Assembly (NCBI GenBank): GCA_009779205.1
Contig: WRER01000010.1
Location: 1-11,389, forward strand
DNA from: Methanobacteriota archaeon
GTDB taxonomy: Archaea; Halobacteriota; Methanomicrobia; Methanomicrobiales; Methanospirillaceae
Reading direction: 5' to 3'
DNA: 11,389 nucleotides
In this document: positions 5,961-11,389 of the stretch, in pieces
Layout: every line of letters starts with the position of its first letter
Position numbering within the stretch: the first letter of the stretch is position 1
Notes under the pieces: model-generated
Told to the model about the DNA's origin: nothing
Databases searched by the model: none
The model's input: only the letters and a program-made list of their open reading frames with translations
Position numbers and translations under genes: made by a program

Positions 5961-6590
5961 ATGCAACTCATACATCATCTGGTAAAACGCATTCAAACGC
6001 TCACTGATGGATGCGGATATGAAAATAACAAAGTCACACTCTCTACTCAAGCCGATCAGAATGATCGATGCCCTTATGAAGCCGGCACCATCATGACTGT
6101 CACATTTGGCGGCAGAAACACGTACTTTTCAAGTACCCATCCGATGGATGCCATAACAAGACCGGAGTACATGTACTCTGCATCACTCACAAAACCTGCA
6201 CACCGTGCTTCAGCAGCGGCAATTATCAGTGGAGTTGCAGGATTTCTCTGCTTCTCCCGAACATCTGGAGCATGCGATGCAGCATGCCATCAGCAGTGCA
6301 TCGAAGAGATAAAAACACAGATCGGAACAAAAAAAATTCTTTGCATTGGAGAAATGAAGAAAGTTCAAGACCTGTTCCCTAATCAAATCGTCCCTGACCC
6401 ACATAAAGCAGAACTCATCTTGCTTACGGTTGATGGATTAAACGAAGACACTCAGTATGAGCCTGAGTCTTCAGCTCCCATGATCTGCATCGGTCCATCT
6501 GCCGGAGGTATTGCAAGCCTTCTTGAACGAGAGCACTTCTGCCCATATGGACGCACAAGAAAGATAGAACTAGTGACACAATCGTCATGA
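5961..6590 (+). CDS. Conserved-looking protein of unknown function with a Cys-x3-Cys-x3-Cys cluster
   Basis: A 209-residue soluble protein that I cannot place with confidence. The first 80 residues look like one domain, with beta-type segments ending in YFSSTHPMDAITRPEYMYSA. A helix (HRASAAAIISGVAGFLCFSR, about 81-100) follows, then a cysteine cluster C105-x3-C109-x3-C113. The C-terminal part alternates strands and helices in a Rossmann-like way: KKILCIGEM, AELILLTVDGL and APMICIGPSAGGIASL (about 172-187). The glycine-rich CIGPSAGG turn and CPYGR (194-198) near the end resemble ligand-binding loops. A distant relation to the DUF364-type putative metal-chelation fold is possible but unproven. 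There are nine cysteines in total. The ATG at 5961 has no Shine-Dalgarno sequence. A phosphomannomutase stub begins six bases after its stop, which suggests the two genes once formed a pair. Confidence 0.6.
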   Translation: MQLIHHLVKRIQTLTDGCGYENNKVTLSTQADQNDRCPYEAGTIMTVTFGGRNTYFSSTHPMDAITRPEYMYSASLTKPAHRASAAAIISGVAGFLCFSRTSGACDAACHQQCIEEIKTQIGTKKILCIGEMKKVQDLFPNQIVPDPHKAELILLTVDGLNEDTQYEPESSAPMICIGPSAGGIASLLEREHFCPYGRTRKIELVTQSS

Positions 6591-6595
6591 TACAT

Positions 6596-6775
6596 ATGTT
6601 ATTTGGCTCATCTGGAATCAGACGCACCTATGATGATACATTTCCTTTTCTTGGTATGCGAATCGGTAGCAGCAGTCTCCAATCTTATAGGTACTGGAGA
6701 GAGTATTGCAATTGGGCATGAGGGCGGGATATTGATAAACCTCGAAACCTTGCTAAAAGTGTAATGGTGGAATAA
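6596..6775 (+). pseudogene. Frameshifted N-terminal stub of a phosphomannomutase / phosphoglucosamine mutase
   Basis: The frame from ATG 6596 begins MLFGSSGIRRTYDDTFPFLG, the characteristic N-terminus of archaeal alpha-D-phosphohexomutases (LFGSSGIRR). After MRIGS the similarity moves to another frame at about 6672 (AVSNLIGTGESIAIGHEG). It then returns to the first frame at 6728 (DIDKPRNLAKSVMVE) and ends at TAA 6773-6775. The expected continuation in the family is a GRDTR-like loop followed by a helix, and IGHEGG/DIDKPRNLAKSV matches that order. Only about 58 of the usual 430-460 residues remain, and the catalytic phosphoserine loop is absent. It cannot make an active mutase. The last A of its stop codon is the first base of the next gene's ATG, so the downstream glycosyltransferase begins exactly where the stub ends. 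Confidence 0.75.
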
Positions 6776-7956
6776 TGAGTGAAGAGATGAAAAAAACAAC
6801 AGTTTCAATTATTGGTCCATCTACTCGTTTTTTGTCGGGAATATCATATTATACAACTCGCCTTTCAAATGCATTGGCCTCAAAATACACAATCCAAGCT
6901 CTTCTATTTCGCCATATGCTTCCGACTTTTCTGTTTCCGGGAGCAAACAGAGTTGGAGGCTCTCTCTCTACCTTGACATATGACGAACATGTTACTGTCC
7001 ATGAGATTATTGACTGGTATAATCCGCTGACCTGGTACAGAGTGTATACCCATGCTGCACGAGGTGATATCTGCATTTTTGAATGGTGGACATCAAGTGT
7101 ATCACACATGTATCTCTGCATTGCACTGCTGCTTCGCCTGCGAAAGATTCCAATCATTATGGAGTTCCACGAAGTCGTAGATCCCCTTGAAGATGCAATA
7201 CTGCCGCTTCGAGTATACTCTCGTCTGATGGGAAGAATGATTCGCGGGTTGTGCATGGGATATGTTGTGCATTCTGTTCACGATCAGGCATTAATTGCAG
7301 AGAAATACAGGATTGAAGAGAGTAAAATTCAGATCGTACCACATGGACTGTATGATCAGTATCCCAGTATTGATAAAAATACTGCACGTCACAAACTCGA
7401 TATACCTTCAAAATATTCAAAAATCATTCTGTTTTTCGGGCTTATTCGTCCATACAAGGGAGTATCGCAATTAGTTGAAGCATTTGAAGCCCTCTCAGCA
7501 GAAGAAAAAGAGCACACCCTTTTACTTATTGCAGGAGAGCCATGGGAAGATCCAGATACAATTGCCAGAATAGAGGCATCAAAAGAGAGAGAAAAGATCA
7601 AATTCGTTGCTAGTTATATCTGTGATGAGGAGATTCCTAATTATTTTTCTGCCGCTGATGTGCTGGTGCTTCCATATACCCGTGCATCCCAAAGTGGTGT
7701 TGCTCATATTGGAATGGCATATGGAATGCCAATTATCGCAACAAAAGTAGGTGGCTTAGTAGAGAGCCTGCAAAAGTATGACGGAACATATTTTATTCCT
7801 CCACTGGATAGAAATGCTCTCACAGCATCTCTTTCCCAGACTATAGAAGATATTGAGCCAAAAACATATGAGATTCCTCTCTCACTTCGATGGGATGGGA
7901 TTGTACCACACTGGAATAATGTAATAGAATACCACAACGACGGCAGGGAGGTATAA
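6775..7956 (+). CDS. GT4-family glycosyltransferase
   Basis: Predicted retaining glycosyltransferase of 393 residues with the GT-B fold, using a nucleotide-sugar donor, probably at the cytosolic face of the membrane. The N-terminal Rossmann domain starts VSIIGPSTRFLSGISYYTTRL (residues 10-30), with the glycine loop seen in acceptor domains. The linker VVHSVHDQALI, then VPHGLYDQYP, leads into the C-terminal donor domain: LFFGLIRPYKGV (219-230, with Arg225 and Lys228 as likely diphosphate binders), LLLIAGEPW, FVASYICDEEIPNYFSAADVLVLPY and the donor loop ASQSGVAHIGMAYGMPII (about 304-321). In this subgroup the usual E-x7-E pair is replaced by the SQSG type. No signal peptide or membrane helix is evident, although one hydrophobic stretch lies at 112-120. 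Its ATG overlaps the stop of the mutase stub. An alternative start is ATG 6787. Confidence 0.9.
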   Translation: MSEEMKKTTVSIIGPSTRFLSGISYYTTRLSNALASKYTIQALLFRHMLPTFLFPGANRVGGSLSTLTYDEHVTVHEIIDWYNPLTWYRVYTHAARGDICIFEWWTSSVSHMYLCIALLLRLRKIPIIMEFHEVVDPLEDAILPLRVYSRLMGRMIRGLCMGYVVHSVHDQALIAEKYRIEESKIQIVPHGLYDQYPSIDKNTARHKLDIPSKYSKIILFFGLIRPYKGVSQLVEAFEALSAEEKEHTLLLIAGEPWEDPDTIARIEASKEREKIKFVASYICDEEIPNYFSAADVLVLPYTRASQSGVAHIGMAYGMPIIATKVGGLVESLQKYDGTYFIPPLDRNALTASLSQTIEDIEPKTYEIPLSLRWDGIVPHWNNVIEYHNDGREV

Positions 7957-7975
7957 TATGAACAGAAAAAAAACA

Positions 7976-8027
7976 CCTGCCTGTCCTGCCACTCCCTGCC
8001 TGACCGGCAAGCGGGCAGCAGGCAGGC
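7976..8027. repeat. GC-rich imperfect palindrome
   Basis: CCTGCCTGTCCTGCC (7976-7990) faces GGCAGCAGGCAGGC (8014-8027). The two arms are near-complementary and enclose smaller complementary pieces such as CTGCCTG and CGGC. The arms could form a strong hairpin. The block is far richer in G+C than its surroundings and sits between the glycosyltransferase stop and a gene stub. It looks like an inserted extragenic palindromic repeat, or possibly a terminator-like structure. Confidence 0.6.
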
Positions 8028-8046
8028 AAAAACACGGATTGACGAT

Positions 8047-8241
8047 ATGGTATTGTTTCAACGTATATCCGATATTATTGAGAGCCGTAAGGTTCGTGCC
8101 GGAGCATATGATAATCGTGAAATTGTCCTGATGTATTGGGAAGTTGGTGAGCATATTAACTCTGTTATACTTGATGGAGGTCGCACTGATTATGGCAAAA
8201 TTGATGGCAATTTCTAGAAAATCTAATATTTGGATGATATA
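8047..8241 (+). pseudogene. N-terminal stub of a DUF1016 (YhcG-type, PDDEXK-like) nuclease-family gene
   Basis: The frame from ATG 8047 to TAG 8215-8217 gives 56 residues: LFQRISDIIESRKVRAGAYD, then NREIVLMYWEVGEHINSVIL, then DGGRTDYGK. This is the well-known start of the DUF1016 N-terminal domain (…RAYANREVTLMYWEVGK-I…G…AEYGK). After YGK the match continues in another frame as MAISRKS (8203-8223), where the family has a VATLS-like helix, so a frameshift has occurred at about 8200. Nothing further follows: the second glycosyltransferase begins at 8242. The C-terminal PDDEXK nuclease domain of about 150 residues is missing, so the remnant cannot be active. The frame is open upstream to 7957 but without a start codon. 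Relatives are common in accessory regions. Confidence 0.8.
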
Positions 8242-9366
8242 ATGGCAAAAAAGATTGAATCTATTTCTGATCTGAATATTGCAATTCTGACCTGCGAAGA
8301 CTTTTCAAAACCTGGTGGAGCTCAGCGTCTGATTATGGATCAGGCACGTGCATTGTCTGCAACAATTATCTGCCCAACATATGACCCGGATGCTGTAGCT
8401 GCATATGATCCACGAAATGATGTGAATGTCGTCTCACTTGAAGCAACGCTTCCTGCAGAGCCACTTCGTCAGATTGCAGGGCGCAGATTGTTTCAAAGGC
8501 AGTCTTTTTCATATGATTTTTATGTGTTTAATGATGATATGGCATCCAGATATCCAGTAAAGCAGATGCCTCACATGTACTATTTCAACACTCCACGTCG
8601 TGCTTTGTATGATATGTATTATCCTTTTCTTGATGAACTACCAACATTGAAACGGCTTTTCTATGCCCCAGCTCTATCCTGCGCACGCTTTTTCGATCGA
8701 AGGTTTGTCAGAAATCATATCCGCCATATCTCCTGTATCTCGCATAACACCAGAAACAGGCTACAAAAATATTATGGGAGATCTGCAAAAGTCATCTATC
8801 CCCCTCTGCATCTGGGACAGTACCGATGGGAGCAGAGTAAAGGCTACTGGCTTTCTGTTGGGCGAGTCGATAAATGGAAGCGGGTTGAGCTTCAGATCGA
8901 GACGTTTCGGCAGATGCCTGATAAGAAACTCCTGATTGTTGGTCCCGTGTATCCTGCATATGAGTACCTGAGAGATTCTGCACCACCAAATGTTACATTT
9001 CTTGGATCTTGCACTGATAAGCAGGTAATGACGCTGTATGCTGAGTGTGAAGGATTTATCACAACTGCGATTGACGAAGATTTTGGAATTACTCCTGTTG
9101 AAGCAATGGCATCAGGAAAGCCTGTTGTTGCAACAAGGGAGGGAGGGTATCTTGAGACAGTGCTTGATGGATATACAGGTATCCTGACACATCCCTGTGT
9201 GGATGAACTCGTCTCAGCAGTGCGCAAGGTTGAAGCGGATCCAGTACAGTACAGAGAAGCATGTCTTCGGCAATCAAAGCAATTTGGATATGAACAGTTT
9301 TGCACTGAAATGCAAACGCGTGTGCTTGAGATTGCAAATACATATACCAATCTAACGCAAAAGTAA
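8242..9366 (+). CDS. GT4-family glycosyltransferase (E-x7-E type)
   Basis: Predicted retaining glycosyltransferase of 374 residues from ATG 8242. The N-terminal domain opens with LNIAILTCEDFSKPGGAQRL (11-30), with a glycine-rich acceptor loop. The central part CISHNTRNRLQKYYG (165-179) and VIYPP (184-188) is the usual hinge. The donor domain shows GYWLSVGRVDKWKRV (201-215), with Arg208 and Lys211 or Lys213 as likely diphosphate binders, then LLIVGP, VTFLGSCTDKQVMTLYAEC, and the E-x7-E motif EDFGITPVEAMASGKPVVA with Glu279 and Glu287. This is a standard GT-B enzyme, probably cytosolic and membrane-associated, adding a sugar to a lipid-linked or protein-linked glycan. A TTG at 8230 could extend it by four residues, but the ATG is preferred. 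It sits between a DUF1016 stub and two tiny frames. The acceptor and the sugar are unknown. Confidence 0.92.
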   Translation: MAKKIESISDLNIAILTCEDFSKPGGAQRLIMDQARALSATIICPTYDPDAVAAYDPRNDVNVVSLEATLPAEPLRQIAGRRLFQRQSFSYDFYVFNDDMASRYPVKQMPHMYYFNTPRRALYDMYYPFLDELPTLKRLFYAPALSCARFFDRRFVRNHIRHISCISHNTRNRLQKYYGRSAKVIYPPLHLGQYRWEQSKGYWLSVGRVDKWKRVELQIETFRQMPDKKLLIVGPVYPAYEYLRDSAPPNVTFLGSCTDKQVMTLYAECEGFITTAIDEDFGITPVEAMASGKPVVATREGGYLETVLDGYTGILTHPCVDELVSAVRKVEADPVQYREACLRQSKQFGYEQFCTEMQTRVLEIANTYTNLTQK

Positions 9367-9402
9367 AGACAGTGCAAAGAGCATTGATGGAGGAGAAGGT
9401 GT

Positions 9403-9492
9403 ATGAATGAAACTCTTATGGACATAAAAGCCCTCCCTACATTTTTATCCAAATTATATTTCAATGGAGAGAGTGTGTATCAAAGAGGTTAA
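9403..9492 (+). CDS. 29-residue reading frame with a strong ribosome-binding site; small gene or remnant
   Basis: ATG 9403 is preceded by GGAGGAGAAGGTGT, the best Shine-Dalgarno-like sequence in the glycan region. The product has 29 residues (MNETLMDIKALPTFLSKLYF and nine more, ending YQRG). It shares no motif I recognise. A second frame starts on the last base of its stop codon. Either it is a real small protein, or it is the preserved start of a larger gene whose body has been lost. The presence of other stubs in this region makes the second reading more likely. Confidence 0.35.
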   Translation: MNETLMDIKALPTFLSKLYFNGESVYQRG

Positions 9493-9554
9493 TGGAATTA
9501 CTAATTAAAGAAAACAAAGACAGTACAATAGGATTTCATGGATTAGTTAAATAG
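9492..9554 (+). CDS. 20-residue reading frame overlapping the previous stop
   Basis: ATG 9492 overlaps the TAA of the 29-residue frame (TAATG), a layout that allows translational coupling. The product MELLIKENKDSTIGFHGLVK has 20 residues with no recognised motif, and ends at TAG 9552-9554. It is most likely debris from the same lost gene, in another frame after a frameshift, but a coupled pair of microproteins cannot be excluded. Confidence 0.25.
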   Translation: MELLIKENKDSTIGFHGLVK

Positions 9555-9556
9555 TG

Positions 9557-9565
9557 TTTTAATAA
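9557..9565 (+). promoter_or_regulatory. TATA-like box of gmd
   Basis: TTTTAATAA is centred about 29 bp upstream of the gmd ATG at 9590. No Shine-Dalgarno sequence precedes the ATG (ACAATACATATG). This fits a nearly leaderless message and suggests gmd and the regulator gene after it are transcribed separately from the glycosyltransferases. Confidence 0.45.
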
Positions 9566-9589
9566 GATGACATTTTCGCAACAATACAT

Positions 9590-10555
9590 ATGAAGACAGC
9601 ACTTATTACGGGAATAACCGGGCAGGACGGTTCATATCTCACTGAACTTCTGCTTGAGAAGGGATATGAGGTGTATGGGATTACCCGCACTATTGATCAT
9701 TCCAGTTCCCATCTTCATCGCCTTTCTGATCTGCTGTCTGATATTACACTGCTTGAAGCAGATCTGAGTGATAAGGACGCGATTGCTGCTGCTGTTCGGG
9801 AAGCGATGCCAGATGAGGTGTACAACCTTGGGGCTCAGGCTTCTGTTGCAAGTTCATGGAACCATGCTATTGCCACAGCAGAGACGACTGCAGTCGGAAC
9901 ATTGCGGGTGCTTGAGGCTGTGCGAGCTCATGCGTCAGATGCACGGTATTACCAAGCATCAAGCAGTGATATGTTTGGGATATCTCCACCACCACAAAAT
10001 GAAGAAACAGCATTTCATCCAAGATCCCCATATGGAGTCTCGAAGCTATTTGCATACTGGATGACGGTAAACTTTCGTGAGAGCTATCAGATGTTTTGCG
10101 CAAACGGCATTTTATTCAATCATGAATCTCCAAGACGAGGGCTTGAATACCTGACCCGTAAGGTGACTGATGGTGTGGCACAGATCGTTGCTCGAAAGAA
10201 AGAAAAGCTTCAGCTTGGGAATCTGGAGAGTCTGCGAGACTGGGGTTTTGCCGGGGATTATGTGCAGGCGATGTGGATGATGCTTCAGATTAAAACTCCC
10301 AATGATTTCATTATCGCAACAGGGGAATCGCATTCTGTGCGCGAATTTGTAAAAAAAGCGTTTACACGAGTTGATTTAGATTATCAGGATTATGTTGTTG
10401 TTGATCCGGCATTACTTCGCCCAGCTGAGGCATCTTCTCTGCTTGGGGATCCTGCAAAGGCAAAGCGCTGTCTTGGGTGGGAACCGCAGGTGTCATTTGA
10501 TGAGCTGGTGGCGATGATGGTTGATGCAGATTTGAAGAGACATGACCTGTTGTAA
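9590..10555 (+). CDS. gmd: GDP-mannose 4,6-dehydratase
   Basis: Short-chain dehydrogenase/reductase that converts GDP-D-mannose to GDP-4-keto-6-deoxy-D-mannose, the precursor of GDP-fucose, GDP-rhamnose and related sugars. It has 321 residues, in the range of compact prokaryotic forms. The NADP-binding GITGQDGSYL motif is at 8-17, the YNLGAQASVASSW segment at 78-90, and the Tyr148-x3-Lys152 pair lies in SPYGVSK. The family hallmark NHESPRRG is at 177-184, followed by LTRKVTDGVAQIV, LGNLESLRDWGFAGDYVQAMW (209-229) and the C-terminal RPAE, LLGDPAKAK and LGWEP. Unusually, the catalytic segment reads SSSDMFG (124-130) where the family has SSSEMFG, so the general-base Glu is replaced by Asp127. 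A partner reductase (rmd or fcl) is not in the window. The regulator gene starts 16 bp after its stop. Confidence 0.95.
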   Translation: MKTALITGITGQDGSYLTELLLEKGYEVYGITRTIDHSSSHLHRLSDLLSDITLLEADLSDKDAIAAAVREAMPDEVYNLGAQASVASSWNHAIATAETTAVGTLRVLEAVRAHASDARYYQASSSDMFGISPPPQNEETAFHPRSPYGVSKLFAYWMTVNFRESYQMFCANGILFNHESPRRGLEYLTRKVTDGVAQIVARKKEKLQLGNLESLRDWGFAGDYVQAMWMMLQIKTPNDFIIATGESHSVREFVKKAFTRVDLDYQDYVVVDPALLRPAEASSLLGDPAKAKRCLGWEPQVSFDELVAMMVDADLKRHDLL

Positions 10556-10571
10556 TATGTAGGACTGATAG

Positions 10572-11186
10572 ATGAAATGCGATGATACGTCTTTATCACA
10601 ACTGCTTTATATTTTAGGAAATGAGAATCGGCGTCGTATTATTACGTTGCTCGAGACCCGCTCCTGTTTTGTTACAGAGATCTCTGAACGGTTGTCTATC
10701 AGTCCAAAAGCAGTGATTGAGCATCTGCAAATACTTGAGCAGGCATTGATTATTACTCACCAGATTGGCTCTAATCGAAGAAAATATTATCATATTTCGC
10801 ATGAACTTGACATTTCGATCAAGAAAATACCAAAAGAGCAGCGGATTGTACCGGCAGATCCAAGTCCTGAATATCAGTATCGAGATGGGCTGCATCACCT
10901 GCATCAGTTGTGCAACATACGCAAATACCTTTCTAACGAGATGGATAAGGTGGATAACCTGATCGATACCCAGCTTGATCAGATTTTGACGTTTGGTTCG
11001 CGTGCAGGTATTTCACAGGATGAGATTATGATATCTGCTGCACTTGCTCATGGTGCACAAACTATTGAAGAAGTGAAAGAACTATGCCCACCTTCTCAGG
11101 AGAGGATCGAAGAGGTGCTTTTTGGACTTGTGGAACAGGGACTCGTAACACGGGACAAGAATCACTATGCACTTCGTGATGTATAG
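10572..11186 (+). CDS. ArsR-like transcriptional regulator with two winged-helix domains
   Basis: DNA-binding regulator of 204 residues. The N-terminal winged helix-turn-helix covers about residues 8-78: LLYILGNENRRRIITLLE is helix 1-2, FVTEISERLSISPKAVIEHL holds the recognition helix, and GSNRRKYYHIS is the wing. This is the ArsR pattern typical of methanogen proteins. A charged, probably helical linker follows (about 100-140, YRDGLHHLHQLCNIRKYLSNEMDKVDNLI), suited to dimerisation. A second winged-helix-like unit covers about 148-204 (SQDEIMISAALAHGAQTIEEV, then ERIEEVLFGLVEQGLVTRDKNHYAL). No metal-binding cysteine pair of the classical arsenic or zinc sensors is evident, so the signal is unknown. 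It lies 16 bp after gmd on the same strand, which makes the glycan genes a plausible target. Confidence 0.88.
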   Translation: MKCDDTSLSQLLYILGNENRRRIITLLETRSCFVTEISERLSISPKAVIEHLQILEQALIITHQIGSNRRKYYHISHELDISIKKIPKEQRIVPADPSPEYQYRDGLHHLHQLCNIRKYLSNEMDKVDNLIDTQLDQILTFGSRAGISQDEIMISAALAHGAQTIEEVKELCPPSQERIEEVLFGLVEQGLVTRDKNHYALRDV

Positions 11187-11322
11187 GAAAAATCACGCAA
11201 TTTTGCAATGAAACGGTCAACTTTGGTCATACCATTTCCACCTCCTTTGAGATCAGCTCTGGGTGTTCACGTTCAAATCCGTGCAGAGTTTCCGATGGCA
11301 TATAGGAGAGGACATACAACGC
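11165..11322 (-). pseudogene. Two short overlapping minus-strand frames, probable gene remnant
   Basis: On the minus strand one frame is open from 11322 to a TGA at 11229-11227. From ATG 11301 it reads MPSETLHGFEREHPELISKE and four more residues. A second frame starts at ATG 11230, overlapping that stop (ATGA). It has a textbook Shine-Dalgarno sequence AAGGAGGTG at good spacing and gives 21 residues (MTKVDRFIAKLRDFSYTSRS and one more), ending inside the 3' end of the regulator gene. The charged, amphipathic composition looks protein-like, but I recognise no family. The upstream end of the first frame stops a few bases short of the terminal repeat at 11328-11340. The parts may be one gene broken by the insertion and a frameshift, or a coupled pair of very small proteins. 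Confidence 0.35.
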
Positions 11323-11327
11323 TTAAT

Positions 11328-11340
11328 TAGGAGTTACGCA
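11328..11340 (+). repeat. Terminal inverted repeat of an element entering from the right edge
   Basis: TAGGAGTTACGCA is identical, on the opposite strand, to the solitary terminus at 3084-3096, and matches the MITE-like element's right end except for nothing in its 13 bases. It points into the sequence that follows (CCCCCTTTTT and onward), so an element probably begins here and runs beyond the window. The 49 remaining bases show no recognisable transposase. Confidence 0.6.
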
Positions 11341-11389
11341 CCCCCTTTTTCTATCCGAAAAGGCTAAGTATAATGCATTCATATTATAT

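Noticed and set aside
6849-7256. 135-codon minus-strand frame opposite the first glycosyltransferase
   Set aside because: It is antisense to a well-supported gene and shows no recognisable domain.
7958-8131. 57-codon frame starting right after the first glycosyltransferase
   Set aside because: It reads through the GC-rich palindrome and the DUF1016 stub in the wrong frame. The 8047 frame explains the protein similarity there.
8230-8241. TTG start four codons before ATG for the second glycosyltransferase
   Set aside because: An ATG is available at 8242 and the four extra residues add nothing family-like. No ribosome-binding site favours TTG.
8892-9464. 190-codon minus-strand frame opposite the second glycosyltransferase
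   Set aside because: It lies antisense to a clear GT4 gene and is cysteine/serine-rich in the way antisense frames of such genes usually are.
1-11389. CRISPR array or multi-gene defence system
   Set aside because: No regularly spaced direct repeats of 24-40 bp and no cas-like or other defence effector genes are visible. The DUF1016 stub is incomplete and stands alone.

Overview
The window looks archaeal and most resembles a mesophilic methanogen of the Methanomicrobia, probably Methanomicrobiales. The signs are a TrmY-type tRNA pseudouridine-54 methyltransferase (archaea-restricted), three tRNA genes without an encoded CCA, TATA-box promoters placed so close to ATG codons that several messages would be leaderless, and an archaeal SufB/SufD-type protein. 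The base composition is moderate to AT-rich. The lineage assignment is inference from gene content only.

Layout, left to right. Positions 2-190 hold the C-terminal end of an unrecognised gene. A complete adenylosuccinate lyase (purB) follows. Then comes about 900 bp without a protein gene, which holds an orphan TATA box with hairpins, a tRNA-Leu(CAG) and a 113-bp MITE-like element with terminal inverted repeats. A small GNAT acetyltransferase lies between this element and a second, solitary copy of its terminal repeat. Next are trmY, a minus-strand tRNA-Gly(UCC)/tRNA-Val(CAC) pair, a SufB/SufD-family Fe-S assembly protein, a cyclase/kynurenine-formamidase-like hydrolase and an unrecognised cysteine-rich protein.

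From about 6.6 kb the window becomes a patched-together surface-glycan region. It contains a frameshifted N-terminal stub of a phosphomannomutase/phosphoglucosamine mutase, a GT4 glycosyltransferase, a GC-rich palindrome with a stub of a DUF1016 (YhcG-type) nuclease gene, a second GT4 glycosyltransferase, two tiny reading frames and GDP-mannose 4,6-dehydratase (gmd). A two-domain ArsR-like regulator follows gmd directly. Beyond it are short minus-strand frames that look like gene debris, and a further copy of the terminal repeat starts near the right edge.

How the genes work together: the sugar-nucleotide enzyme Gmd and the two glycosyltransferases plausibly act in making a deoxyhexose-containing surface glycan or protein glycan, with the ArsR-like protein as a candidate regulator. 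The left half is mostly housekeeping (purine synthesis, tRNA modification, tRNAs, Fe-S assembly). The recurring 13-bp terminal repeat TAGGA(G/C)TTACGCA, present at four sites, and the gene stubs indicate repeated insertion and deletion. I do not see a clear multi-gene defence system or other obviously new system. The most notable items are the repeat family, the decayed stubs at gene boundaries, and a Glu-to-Asp change at a catalytic position of Gmd.
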